In this document: one piece after another, positions 26,416 through 36,018 of the stretch
Layout: each line of letters starts with the position of its first letter
Position numbering within the stretch: the stretch's first letter is position 1
From: MFZZ01 sp964582715
GTDB lineage: Bacteria; Patescibacteriota; Microgenomatia; UBA1406; GWC2-37-13
DNA length: 64,000 bases
Assembly (NCBI GenBank): GCA_964582715.1
Contig: CAZOSM010000002.1
Location: 186,001-250,000, forward strand
Direction: 5' to 3'
Position numbers and translations under genes: made by a program
Notes under the pieces: generated by a model
Database searches by the model: none
What the model was told of the DNA's origin: nothing
The model's input: only the letters and a program-made list of their open reading frames with translations

Positions 26416-27315
26416 ATGAAGGAGCAAGACATACACAAAAGAATCGATCGACGGACATTGAACAGGCGAATATTTCAGGGAATAAGCGCTGTTACATTGC
26501 TTGCAGCAGCTGGAACATGGATTGCAAGTAAGCACAATGAATTACCTCAATCTCCACTAGAAGAACCCACTTTACCTTCTCCTCTTGAAAAACCTCCTTA
26601 TTCTGAAGAAGCAGTGATACAACGAGTCTTTGACATCTTACATACTGTACCTCATGGTGATGAGAATATCTCAAAAGTATATACCGGTGGAGAAGTATCA
26701 TATTTACAGTACAACATACAAAATACAATTCTGGATTTTTATAGCCTTCCTTGTGAAATTACAACAGGAGATACCGAAAAAGTATGTGATGTACAGATAA
26801 GCCTGGACTCTACAGTTAAAGATGCCCTTCATGATCCCTTTATTTATAGTACTGTTGGTCTTTCAGAAGACTGGTACACCATGGTAACACCAGAAGCTCA
26901 GTTTATGACCTTAGAATATGCTGCAAATACAATTCTGCAGACACCACGTTTTAACAGATACCAACACAGACTCAATATTGCTGAGACTACACCACCAGTT
27001 GTGCCAAACCCCTTTTTAGAACCTATCTACATGGCAAGGCACGGGGTTGAACTTCTTCAAACAGAACCATATAACACAATTCATAAAAGTGCTCCTCTTA
27101 TACAGGTATTACAAAGATACGAGAGTATTGACCCAGAAGATATAGATTTAAGAAGAGATATAGACCGTATTGTAAGCCCGGAATTTAGAAAGTTTATACA
27201 TGAAAAGGGGATACCTTTACATGATCTTCCTACTGTGCCAATAGAATATGATGAATATGTATTCGGGCTAGAAAGCCCATGGGTACAGGCAGTTATGGAG
27301 TGGAATGATGTTTAG
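26416..27315 (+). CDS. Hypothetical membrane-anchored or secreted protein
   Basis: A 299-aa protein with a basic N-terminus (HKRIDRRTLNRRIFQ), a single hydrophobic segment at residues about 24-41, and a Pro-rich stretch (LEEPTLPSPLEKPPYSEEAV). The remainder is hydrophilic and acidic, probably outside the cell. No family is recognised. It has an AT-rich TATAAA upstream and no Shine-Dalgarno sequence. Confidence 0.5.
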   Translation: MKEQDIHKRIDRRTLNRRIFQGISAVTLLAAAGTWIASKHNELPQSPLEEPTLPSPLEKPPYSEEAVIQRVFDILHTVPHGDENISKVYTGGEVSYLQYNIQNTILDFYSLPCEITTGDTEKVCDVQISLDSTVKDALHDPFIYSTVGLSEDWYTMVTPEAQFMTLEYAANTILQTPRFNRYQHRLNIAETTPPVVPNPFLEPIYMARHGVELLQTEPYNTIHKSAPLIQVLQRYESIDPEDIDLRRDIDRIVSPEFRKFIHEKGIPLHDLPTVPIEYDEYVFGLESPWVQAVMEWNDV

Positions 27316-27325
27316 ATAGAATGAC

Positions 27326-27359
27326 CCGCTTAGCGAAAGATATATCTCTCGCTAAGCGG
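27326..27359. terminator. 34-bp near-perfect palindrome between convergent genes
   Basis: CCGCTTAGCGA (27326-27336) pairs with TCGCTAAGCGG (27349-27359); the centre AAGATATATCTC is also nearly palindromic, so the whole 34 bp is symmetric with one mismatch pair. It lies after the 49-aa gene (minus) and the 299-aa gene (plus), so it could end both mRNAs. No long U-tract. Confidence 0.6.
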
Positions 27360-27378
27360 ACAGGGGATAGGGTTAGTA

Positions 27379-27528
27379 CTAGTCGGCGTCTAGCTGTCTG
27401 GCAAACGACTCAGACATATTCTGGTCGCATTGCTTAGCAAGAATGCAAGCACAGACTAATGCTACTGTTGCAACAAACGTTACAACTACATAACTCACAA
27501 TAATACTTGAAGCTACAGATACCCACAT
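27379..27528 (-). CDS. Small single-pass membrane protein (49 aa)
   Basis: Translates as MWVSVASSIIVSYVVVTFVA followed by TVALVCACILAKQCDQ and an acidic end: one TM helix with a Cys-containing C-terminal border. The start is supported by a Shine-Dalgarno (AAAGGA) upstream. A TATAAT on the minus strand (27605-27610) gives a leader of about 70 nt that includes a six-codon upstream ORF. No homologue is recognised. Followed by the 34-bp palindrome. Confidence 0.6.
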   Translation of the reverse strand: MWVSVASSIIVSYVVVTFVATVALVCACILAKQCDQNMSESFARQLDAD

Positions 27529-27690
27529 ACGAAAATCCTTTCTTTATGAGAATTGGATATTAATTACCTCCTATGTATAGCACTTATACATATTCGGTGT
27601 GTAAATTATACTAAAAATCATTTTTATATACAAATATGGGGTAGGCTTACTTCTCACTTATTCTTTATGTAGGTATCATATAATGAAGCA

Positions 27691-27903
27691 ATGATTGACC
27701 CAGGTAGAACATTTCTTTTTATTGGCATTATTCTTGTACTAATTGGCGTGTTTATTTCTTATGGTCCACATATACCTTTTCTAGGCAAGCTCCCCGGAGA
27801 TATTTATATAAAACGAGAGAACTTTACTTTATATATCCCTATTACAACTTCCATCTTGGTCAGTATTTTGGTTACTTTTGTGTGGAGATTGTTTGGGAGG
27901 TAA
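27691..27903 (+). CDS. DUF2905 membrane protein
   Basis: A 70-aa protein with two TM helices and the family pattern GRTFLFIGIILVLIGVF then LGKLPGDIYIKREN. Widespread in bacteria, function unknown. TATAAT at 27679-27684 ends 6 nt before the ATG. Confidence 0.88.
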   Translation: MIDPGRTFLFIGIILVLIGVFISYGPHIPFLGKLPGDIYIKRENFTLYIPITTSILVSILVTFVWRLFGR

Positions 27904-27918
27904 CAGATCCAGCTGACA

Positions 27919-28182
27919 TCAAAACCCTCTTGGACTTAGAGGTTCTTCTGTAATTTCTTCTTGTTCACGTTTTTCTCTTTTTTTATGTTCAATATGTGCC
28001 ATATACGCTACAAATCCAAAAGAGAGGAGTACAATAGCTGCTAATATAACTCCACGGATAAGTGCATCCTGGTTAGGTGGGACTAGGTAATGCGTAATTA
28101 TAAGATAAGGATAACCCGCAAACACAAGAGCAATGAGGATAATAATAAAGTTACGGATGTATTTAAAGTGGAAGTGACGCAT
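27919..28182 (-). CDS. Small two-helix membrane protein
   Basis: An 87-aa protein with a basic N-terminus (MRHFHFKYIRN), two hydrophobic segments (residues about 11-29 and 40-62), and a charged tail (HIEHKKREKREQEE). No family is recognised. TACAAT on the minus strand (28189-28194) ends 6 nt before the ATG. Confidence 0.55.
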   Translation of the reverse strand: MRHFHFKYIRNFIIILIALVFAGYPYLIITHYLVPPNQDALIRGVILAAIVLLSFGFVAYMAHIEHKKREKREQEEITEEPLSPRGF

Positions 28183-28245
28183 GAGATTATTGTAGCAGAA
28201 GTTAATATATGGACTTAAACAGCTTTCAATAAGTGAAATAAAAAT

Positions 28246-29007
28246 TTAGATTATATTTGCTGCTTTAAATGCTTCTTCTAATACTGTTCTAAACTGATTA
28301 TGAATGAATACTTTTTCTTCCTGATCAATTTGTCCTCCAAAAAATATCTGATGCATTTTCGAACCATATACTTCTACAAAGCTACCATAGAGTTTACCTA
28401 ATCCTTCATATGCAAAATTACTTCCAGTAAAAGACAATAAGGGATTTTCTTTACTAAGTTCCTGTTGGTAGTACGTTACTCCTCCTTCTGAAAAACCCAA
28501 CATATGACCTGAATCTTCATAAGCATGTAATAATTCATGAATTAAGGCATTTCCAAAATACTGCATTCCATACTCTCGTCTAGCTTCTTTTTCTGTACCC
28601 ATTGCTTCAATCCATCCATCTTTGGTTTCTTGACTTTCATGATTCCAATATTGATAGCCATAGTACCTTGGGTGTGTGAGAAATAATATATGTCCTTGTG
28701 GTGAATAAAAACCTCTGGTTTTAATATATGTAGGAAATTTCAATGACTCTAGTTCTGGATCCCATTGGTCGTGAGTAATTTCAACATTTGATTGCGTAGT
28801 AAGTACTATTCTTTTATTTAGATCTTTATTTCTCGTATATATTTCTTCTGAGATATACTCTCCATACTGATCAATAATAAATTGCTGGAATAATCCAACT
28901 GCTCCCATAAAATGCTGTTCTTGTTTTGGCTTCAGCACTGCCATACTCAGCTTAACTTCATCCATAAGCTCAGGTGAAGCAATATAAGGATGTTTTTCTG
29001 TAGTCAT
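28246..29007 (-). CDS. Putative zincin-type metallopeptidase-like protein
   Basis: A 253-aa soluble protein with a HELLH motif in NALIHELLHAYEDSGHMLGF near residue 157, which fits the HExxH zinc site of metallopeptidases; a third ligand is not certain (FSEGG follows about 14 residues later). No signal peptide. The family is unknown. TATAAT on the minus strand (29016-29021) lies 8 nt before the ATG. Confidence 0.55.
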   Translation of the reverse strand: MTTEKHPYIASPELMDEVKLSMAVLKPKQEQHFMGAVGLFQQFIIDQYGEYISEEIYTRNKDLNKRIVLTTQSNVEITHDQWDPELESLKFPTYIKTRGFYSPQGHILFLTHPRYYGYQYWNHESQETKDGWIEAMGTEKEARREYGMQYFGNALIHELLHAYEDSGHMLGFSEGGVTYYQQELSKENPLLSFTGSNFAYEGLGKLYGSFVEVYGSKMHQIFFGGQIDQEEKVFIHNQFRTVLEEAFKAANII

Positions 29008-29082
29008 GGGAAAATATTATAGCATTATTAGGTTCAATTGCTGCTATAAGTAAGTTCTTACATTTTGTAGTAAAATATGACC

Positions 29083-32000
29083 ATGCAAAGTGTTATTGAA
29101 GATTACCTTACACAACTCCAAGAAGAACTTTCTACTGGTAATGCTTTAGAACACAGTTATCGACCTGCCCTAAAACAACTCTTCCAAACAATTAATCCAG
29201 AAGTGACTGCTGTAAACGAACCTAGTAAATCTAAATTTGGTTCACCTGATTTTGCGTTTTATAAGAAAAAGAATACTTCGTTACAAATTGGCTATGTAGA
29301 AGCGAAAGATATTTATGTAAATTTAGATGAAGTAGAGAAATCTGAACAGATAAAACGCTATTTAGGTTACTCAAATCTCATTCTCACAAACTATATAGAA
29401 TTTCGATTCTTCAGAAATGGTGAGAAGTACCAAACAATAGAAATAGCTACAAAAGAAGGTAATTATCTACTGTATGATGACTCAAATTTTTCTCAATTAG
29501 TAAGGGAAATACAAGCTTTCTTAGAAGGTCAACCTGAAAATATTACCAATGCAAATAGACTAGCAAAAATTATGGGTGGTAAAGCTGCCCGTATCCGAGA
29601 TAATGTACAAATTTATTTAGATAATACTACTGATGAAAGAAATGATGAGTTGTTAAGACTATTTAAAATAATGCAGGATTTGTTAGTTCACGATTTAAGC
29701 TTTGATAAATTTGCCGATATGTATGCACAAACGTTAGTGTATGGTTTATTTGTAGCAAGATATTACGATAGGAGTACTTCAAATTTTTCCAGGCAAGAGG
29801 CACGAGATTTAGTACCCGCCTCAAACCCATTTTTACGACATTTTTTTGACCATATTGTTGGCCCAAATTTTGATAAACGGTTAGGATACATCGTAGATGA
29901 ACTTTGTGAAGTATTTACAGTATCTGATGTAAAAGAGATTATTAGAATTCACTACAATTTGTTTGGAGAAACTGTAGATAAAGATCCAATCATCCATTTT
30001 TACGAAGACTTTCTTAAAGAATATGACCCAGTTCTTCGCAAAAAAATGGGTGCCTATTACACTCCTGTGCCTGTTGTAAATTTTATAGTGAGAGCTGTTG
30101 ATGATATTCTAAAAAAAGAATTTAAACTTCCGGATGGTTTAGCAAGTACTGAAAAAATCGAGAAAAAAACAAAAACACAAGGTACAAAAGCAACAGAGCT
30201 ATTTCATAGAGTACAAATACTTGATCCAGCTGTAGGTACAGCAACTTTTTTAAACGAAATTATTAAATATATTAACAAAAAATTCCAAGGCCAGGAAGGT
30301 CTTTGGCCAAGTTTTGTAGAAAAGGAACTTATACCGCGACTTCATGGTTTTGAACTTATGATGGCTCCTTATACTATTGCTCACTTAAAACTTGCTATGA
30401 CTTTAAAAGAAACTGGAGTTGAAAAGTTTCATAAACGATTAGGAGTTTACCTTACCAATACACTTGAAGAAGGAGTGAAAGAAGATGAAGGTTTATTTTC
30501 ATCGTTAGGATTAGCACAGGCAATTAGTGATGAAGGAAAAGCAGCAAGTGAAATTAAACATAAGACGCCAATTATGGTGGTGATTGGCAACCCACCGTAT
30601 AGTGTGAGTTCAAATAATAAAAGTGAACATATTTTAAAACTCATTGAAGATTACAAAAAAGATTTAAATGAGAAGAAAATCAATCTTGATGATGATTACA
30701 TTAAATTTATTCGATTTGCAGAAGACCTGATTGAAAAAAATGGAGAAGGCATTGTTGCCATGATTACAAATAATTCCTTTATTGATGGTATTACGCATAG
30801 ACAAATGCGGAAACATTTAATCCAAACTTTTGATTCAATTTATATTCTGGACTTACATGGGAGTACTAAGAAAAAAGAAACTACTCCTGAAGGAGGAAAA
30901 GATGAGAATGTATTTAACATTCAACAAGGAGTTTCTATAAATATTTTTGTTAAAAAAGGTGGGAAAAAGAAAACGTTTGGAAAAGTTTTCCATGCGGAAT
31001 TATATGGGAAAAGACTATCTAAATTTGAAATTTTAAATAGAAATAAACTTGAATCTATCTCTTGGAAAGAACTTCCTTACTCAGAACCATATTACTTTTT
31101 TGTACCTAAAGATTTTAATCTTATACATCAATATAATAGTTTTATAAAGATTAATGAACTTTTTAATCTTGGTGGTGCAGGGATAAAGACTGAAAGAGAT
31201 GCTATTACTATCCATTTAGGCAAAAACGATTTATATTCAGTTTTAAAGGATTTTAGTGAATTAACAATTCCACAAATAAGACTTAAATACTCTTTAACTA
31301 AGGATAGTAGGGATTGGACTGTAAAAAGAGCAAAAAATGAAATAGAAAATTACTTAGGTGATTATGAAAAAAATATAATAGAAATAGATTATAGGCCGTT
31401 TGATCAAAGATACACTTTTTATACAGGAAAAGCTAAACATTTCATAGGAACACCAGGTTTTAAAGTTGCACAAAATTTTTTGCATCGGAATAATTTAGGT
31501 CTCTTGGTAAAACGTCAAAATAAACAAGAATTTAGCTATATTTTTCTTGTAAATAAGGTTGCTGAAAGTTGTATGTTTGAAAGTGCATATGCAAATAATA
31601 ATGTTTATCCACTTTATCAGTACTATGAAGGCGATATAAAAACATCTAATCTTAAAATTGAGTTAGTATCACAGCTTCTAGAAGGATTGAAATTAAAAGC
31701 TGGTAACAAAATTGTATTTTTAAAATATAGAAATGAATGTATTGAATTAGATCCTAATACAACACACTCATATAAAACAAAAGAGAATGTATATCCAATA
31801 GATATTTTAGATTACATTTACGCTGTTCTACATTCACCAAATTATCGCAAGAAATACAAAGAATTTCTCAAAATAGATTTCCCAAGAATACCCAAACCAA
31901 AAAATGGGGCACAATTTTGGGAATTGGTAAAACTCGGCGGGAAACTTCGTAGACTTCATTTACTCGAAGATCCGGAAATTACTAATTTTGAAACAACATT

Positions 32001-32265
32001 TTCTATAGCAGGAAGCAATATTGTTGAGCAGGTAAAATACAACGTCGAAAAAGTATTTATTAATGAAACTCAATATTTTGGTAATGTTCCAAAAGAGACC
32101 TGGGAATTCTATATCGGTGGATACCAACCAGCTCAAAAATGGCTGAAAGATAGGAAAGGGAGAAAATTAGAGTATGAAGATATAAACCATTACCAGAAAA
32201 TTATTGTGGCAATGAATAAAACACAAGAAATTATGTTTAAGATTGATGAAGTAATGAAATTATAA
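29083..32265 (+). CDS. Type ISP/IIG-like restriction-modification enzyme (PD-(D/E)XK plus N6-adenine methyltransferase)
   Basis: About 1060 aa in one chain. The N-terminal nuclease-like region GSPDFAFYKKK...GYVEAKD (residues about 50-78) fits the PD-(D/E)XK core. A helical linker follows. The methyltransferase has motif I ILDPAVGTATFLNEI near 380 and motif IV VIGNPPYSV near 500. The C-terminal 500 residues fit a target-recognition domain. It has no helicase domain, unlike the long LlaGI-type ISP enzymes. Start: ATG 29077 or 29083; TAAAAT at 29071-29076 is 6 nt before the second, which is preferred. First gene of a same-strand defence-like cluster. Confidence 0.8.
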   Translation: MQSVIEDYLTQLQEELSTGNALEHSYRPALKQLFQTINPEVTAVNEPSKSKFGSPDFAFYKKKNTSLQIGYVEAKDIYVNLDEVEKSEQIKRYLGYSNLILTNYIEFRFFRNGEKYQTIEIATKEGNYLLYDDSNFSQLVREIQAFLEGQPENITNANRLAKIMGGKAARIRDNVQIYLDNTTDERNDELLRLFKIMQDLLVHDLSFDKFADMYAQTLVYGLFVARYYDRSTSNFSRQEARDLVPASNPFLRHFFDHIVGPNFDKRLGYIVDELCEVFTVSDVKEIIRIHYNLFGETVDKDPIIHFYEDFLKEYDPVLRKKMGAYYTPVPVVNFIVRAVDDILKKEFKLPDGLASTEKIEKKTKTQGTKATELFHRVQILDPAVGTATFLNEIIKYINKKFQGQEGLWPSFVEKELIPRLHGFELMMAPYTIAHLKLAMTLKETGVEKFHKRLGVYLTNTLEEGVKEDEGLFSSLGLAQAISDEGKAASEIKHKTPIMVVIGNPPYSVSSNNKSEHILKLIEDYKKDLNEKKINLDDDYIKFIRFAEDLIEKNGEGIVAMITNNSFIDGITHRQMRKHLIQTFDSIYILDLHGSTKKKETTPEGGKDENVFNIQQGVSINIFVKKGGKKKTFGKVFHAELYGKRLSKFEILNRNKLESISWKELPYSEPYYFFVPKDFNLIHQYNSFIKINELFNLGGAGIKTERDAITIHLGKNDLYSVLKDFSELTIPQIRLKYSLTKDSRDWTVKRAKNEIENYLGDYEKNIIEIDYRPFDQRYTFYTGKAKHFIGTPGFKVAQNFLHRNNLGLLVKRQNKQEFSYIFLVNKVAESCMFESAYANNNVYPLYQYYEGDIKTSNLKIELVSQLLEGLKLKAGNKIVFLKYRNECIELDPNTTHSYKTKENVYPIDILDYIYAVLHSPNYRKKYKEFLKIDFPRIPKPKNGAQFWELVKLGGKLRRLHLLEDPEITNFETTFSIAGSNIVEQVKYNVEKVFINETQYFGNVPKETWEFYIGGYQPAQKWLKDRKGRKLEYEDINHYQKIIVAMNKTQEIMFKIDEVMKL

Positions 32266-32276
32266 AAAATAAAAAG

Positions 32277-33704
32277 ATGGAAATACTTTTCTTTGTTGGA
32301 TTTATTTTTGTAGTTGGCTATTATTTTGGAAAATTTAACTCCATACAAAAAGATTCTAAAATAGATACTCCTCAGCAAACATATATACCACCTCAACCCA
32401 AACTTAATGTTAAGAAGACAGAAATTAGTAATATTTCTCTCAGCAGTGAACAGCAAAAAATTTTTAAACTAATAGAGGAGGGCATGGCAAATGTATACGT
32501 AACTGGTAAAGCAGGAACAGGCAAATCAGTACTATTACAATATTTTGTAAATAATACAGAAAAAACAGTAGCTATTGTTGCCTTTACTGGAGTTGCTGCT
32601 TTAAATGTAGGTGGGCAAACTATAAACTCTTTTTTTAAACTTCCTCACGATGTACAGGATCTTAAATCTATACGAGTAGATTACAAAACAAAAGAGATTC
32701 TACGACATTTAGACGCACTTGTAGTTGATGAGATTTCCATGGTTCGAGTAGATCTTATGGAGGCTATAAATATTAAACTTCAATTGGCAAAAGGTAATAG
32801 TCTCCCTTTTGGAGGAGTGCAAGTAGTTATGTTTGGAGATTTGTACCAGCTACCTCCTGTGGTTTCTGATGGCCAGCTACATAGATATTTGGATCATATT
32901 TATGGTGGTATTTATTTCTTTAATGCACCTGTTTTTAAAAATATTGAACTAAAAGTATATGAACTCAAACAAATCTTTAGACAAAAAGATGAGGATTTCA
33001 AAATTCTTTTAAATGCTATAAGAATCGGAAAACATTCCGAAACTATACTCACAAAACTCAATGAAAGATTTACAACTGATGTGCCTCAGAGTGGAGTTAT
33101 TACCTTAGCAGGACATAATGAGAAGGTTTCAAAAATAAATCACTTAAAATTGGAAAGCATTAATTCTGAAGAGAGAAAGTATAATGCGATTATTACAGGT
33201 GACTTAAAAGAAGGCTCTTTTCCGACAGAAAAAAATTTAAGATTAAAAGTAGGAGCACAAGTTATGTTGCTTAAGAATGATAAAGAAAAGCCTGCAAGAT
33301 GGGTAAACGGAACATTAGGAGTAATCACAAAATTAAACAAAGATACTATACGTGTAAATATAGATGGAGTAGAACATTCAATTTCTAAAGAAGTATGGAA
33401 TTCTGTTAGATACTATTACGACCCAGAAAAAAGAAAATTAGAAAAAGAAGTTGTTAGTTCCTTTACACAATTTCCGCTAAGATTAGCTTGGGCTATAACG
33501 ATACACAAATCACAAGGTCAGACATATCAATCAGTAGCTATTGATCTATCAGATGGAGCTTTTGCTCACGGCCAAACGTATGTAGCACTCAGTAGATGTC
33601 AGAGTCTTCAAGGATTATATCTTAAATCACCAATTAAAAATGATAATATTATTGTTGACCAAGATATTATCGAATTTATGAAACAAGTTGAAATAGTAAA
33701 TTAA
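32277..33704 (+). CDS. Pif1/RecD-like helicase with N-terminal membrane helix
   Basis: A 475-aa superfamily 1 helicase. The first 20 residues (ILFFVGFIFVVGYYFGKF) form a membrane helix, followed by a Pro-rich linker. The motor has Walker A VTGKAGTGKSVLL near 75, VAFTGVAALNVGGQTINSFF near 103, DEISMV near 152, GDLYQLPPV near 187, and the late motifs AITIHKSQGQTYQSVAIDL and VALSRCQSLQGLYL. Pif1-type enzymes unwind DNA 5'-3'. It follows the ISP-like gene by 11 bp, so they are probably one operon; a membrane-tethered helicase beside restriction genes is unusual. Confidence 0.85.
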   Translation: MEILFFVGFIFVVGYYFGKFNSIQKDSKIDTPQQTYIPPQPKLNVKKTEISNISLSSEQQKIFKLIEEGMANVYVTGKAGTGKSVLLQYFVNNTEKTVAIVAFTGVAALNVGGQTINSFFKLPHDVQDLKSIRVDYKTKEILRHLDALVVDEISMVRVDLMEAINIKLQLAKGNSLPFGGVQVVMFGDLYQLPPVVSDGQLHRYLDHIYGGIYFFNAPVFKNIELKVYELKQIFRQKDEDFKILLNAIRIGKHSETILTKLNERFTTDVPQSGVITLAGHNEKVSKINHLKLESINSEERKYNAIITGDLKEGSFPTEKNLRLKVGAQVMLLKNDKEKPARWVNGTLGVITKLNKDTIRVNIDGVEHSISKEVWNSVRYYYDPEKRKLEKEVVSSFTQFPLRLAWAITIHKSQGQTYQSVAIDLSDGAFAHGQTYVALSRCQSLQGLYLKSPIKNDNIIVDQDIIEFMKQVEIVN

Positions 33705-33762
33705 ATTTTGATTTAGACCGTTAAGACTTGCTTACTTTAAAGGCTTATAGTATAATTCGCTC

Positions 33763-36015
33763 ATGGAAGAGCGTATTTTTAGTCAGGTAAATTATAATCT
33801 TGGAACCTTAATAGGAAATATAGATATCGGGAGTATTGGTTTACCAGATATTCAAAGACCATTCGTATGGCCAAACAAGAGAGTACGTGATTTATTTGAT
33901 AGTATGTATCGTGGATATCCTGTGGGATATTTTCTTTTTTGGGAAAATGGCTTAATGCCAGAGAGTAAAACAATCGGTGCAGACTCAAAACAAGTAACTC
34001 CAAGCCAGCTTATAGTAGATGGTCAACAAAGATTAACTTCACTTTATGCAGTAATTAAAGGAGTCCCGGTAATTCGTGAAAATTATGAAAAGGATACTAT
34101 TCAAATTGCTTTTAATCCTTTAACAGAAAAATTTGCTGTTAAAGATGCTGCAGTATTAAAAGATAAAACATACATTCCAAATATAACTTCCCTTTGGAAA
34201 GAGAATGAAGGAATACTCTCAGTTATAAGAAATTATATAAACCAGTTAAAGGAAACTCGCGAAGTAACCTCTGAGGAAGAACTAAAGATTGAAAAAGCTA
34301 TCACAAAACTTGCCAATTTAATTCATTATCCATTTACTGTATTACTTCTTTCTTCAAAAGCCACCGAAGAACAGGTTGCACAGGTTTTTGTACGCATAAA
34401 TAGTGAAGGCAAACGCTTACAACAAGCAGATTTTATTCTTACGCTTATGTCTGTATTCTGGGATGAAGGAAGAACACAGTTAGAAAATTTTTGTCGCGAA
34501 GCACGAACACCTTCAACAAATGGCACTTCACCTTTTAATTTCATAATTCACCCAGATCCTGATCAATTATTGCGGGTAAGCGTGGGCTTAGGATTTAAAC
34601 GAGCGAGACTACAATATGTGTACTCAATCTTAAGAGGAAAAAATTTAGAAACAGAAGAATTTAGTGAAGAACTTAGGATTAAGCAATTCGATGTTTTAAA
34701 AAAGGCACAAGAACGGGTTTTAAACATTGCATATTGGCATGATTTTCTAAAAACAATTATGCTTTCGGGTTTTAGAAATTCAAATATGATAAGCTCTAAT
34801 ACCAATTTAATGTTTGCATATACACTCTATCTTATTGGCCGGACTGAATATCATGTAGAAGAGTTTAAACTAAGAAACATGATTTCACGTTGGTTTTTTA
34901 TGTCAGCACTGACGAGCAGATATTCCAGTTCTCCTGAGAGTGCAATGGAAGCAGATTTAACTAAACTTAGAAATGTAAAAAGTGCTGAAGAATTTTTACA
35001 AATCCTAGATCATAATATCAATGAAAAATTCACTGAAGACTTCTGGTCAATCAATTTACCAAGTGATTTGGCAACCTCAGCCTCAAAAAGTCCATCATTA
35101 TTTGGTTACCAGGCTGCTTTAGTATTACTGGATGCCCAAGCACTATTCTCTAGACATAGTGTTTTAGATATGCTTGATCCTTCAACTAAATCTTCTAAAT
35201 CCAGTGTAGAAAAACATCATTTATTTCCTAAAGCTTGGCTTATACAACAAGGGATAACGGATCAAAGAGAGCATAATCAGATTGCAAATTTTGCTTTAAT
35301 AGAATGGAATGATAATATCAAAGTTTCAGATGACTCACCAGAAATATATGCACCTGAAATGAATGCAAGATTTAATGATGAAGAATTGAAAAAGATGTAT
35401 TATTGGCATGCACTCCCAGATGAATGGTATAAAATGGACTACCAAGCATTTTTAGTCATAAGAAGAGAAAAAATCGCAAAAATTATTCGAGATGGATATA
35501 ACAAATTATCCATATCAAACCATACTGGCCCTAAAAAAAATGTTTCAGTGCTTGACATTATCGAAAATGGTGAGTCTGAAGAGATTGAATTTAAATCAAC
35601 CCTACGAACAAACTTGCATACAAAACTTCCCGATACTCGAATTGAACACAGTGTTCTCAAAACAATTGCAGCTTTTATGAATACTAAAGGTGGAACTCTC
35701 ATTATTGGTGTAAAAGATGATGGCACAGCAATTGGTTTAGAACCAGATAAATTTGATAACGAAGATAAGTACCATCAACATTTGGACAATTTAATACATG
35801 ATCGAATTGGACCTCACTCTTATTTATATATACACTCGCATTTTGATAACTACGAAAATGAAAAAGTTCTTATTGTTGAATGTATAGCTTCAAAAACACC
35901 AATGTATGTTAAAGAAAATAGTGTGCAAAAATTTTATATACGGACAGGCAACTCAACAAATGAATTATCCGGAAATCAGGAAAGAGAATATATCAATTTA
36001 AGATTTCGATCATAA
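33763..36015 (+). CDS. DUF262 - HNH (DUF1524-like) - AlbA_2 fusion protein
   Basis: 750 aa with three parts. DUF262 (about 10-250): LPDIQRPFVWPNKRVRDLFD, IVDGQQRLTSLYAV (ParB-like NTPase site DGQQR), FVRINSEGKRLQQADF. HNH region (about 480-530): VEKHHLFPKAWL and IANFALIEWNDNIKVSDD, as in GmrSD-type nucleases. The AlbA_2/Schlafen-like domain (about 605-745): ESEEIEFKSTL, AAFMNTKGGTLIIGVKDDG, FYIRTGNSTNEL. GmrSD-like proteins cut modified phage DNA. I do not know this three-part fusion as a described system. TATAAT at 33751-33756 ends 6 nt before the ATG. Confidence 0.85.
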   Translation: MEERIFSQVNYNLGTLIGNIDIGSIGLPDIQRPFVWPNKRVRDLFDSMYRGYPVGYFLFWENGLMPESKTIGADSKQVTPSQLIVDGQQRLTSLYAVIKGVPVIRENYEKDTIQIAFNPLTEKFAVKDAAVLKDKTYIPNITSLWKENEGILSVIRNYINQLKETREVTSEEELKIEKAITKLANLIHYPFTVLLLSSKATEEQVAQVFVRINSEGKRLQQADFILTLMSVFWDEGRTQLENFCREARTPSTNGTSPFNFIIHPDPDQLLRVSVGLGFKRARLQYVYSILRGKNLETEEFSEELRIKQFDVLKKAQERVLNIAYWHDFLKTIMLSGFRNSNMISSNTNLMFAYTLYLIGRTEYHVEEFKLRNMISRWFFMSALTSRYSSSPESAMEADLTKLRNVKSAEEFLQILDHNINEKFTEDFWSINLPSDLATSASKSPSLFGYQAALVLLDAQALFSRHSVLDMLDPSTKSSKSSVEKHHLFPKAWLIQQGITDQREHNQIANFALIEWNDNIKVSDDSPEIYAPEMNARFNDEELKKMYYWHALPDEWYKMDYQAFLVIRREKIAKIIRDGYNKLSISNHTGPKKNVSVLDIIENGESEEIEFKSTLRTNLHTKLPDTRIEHSVLKTIAAFMNTKGGTLIIGVKDDGTAIGLEPDKFDNEDKYHQHLDNLIHDRIGPHSYLYIHSHFDNYENEKVLIVECIASKTPMYVKENSVQKFYIRTGNSTNELSGNQEREYINLRFRS

Positions 36016-36018
36016 CTC

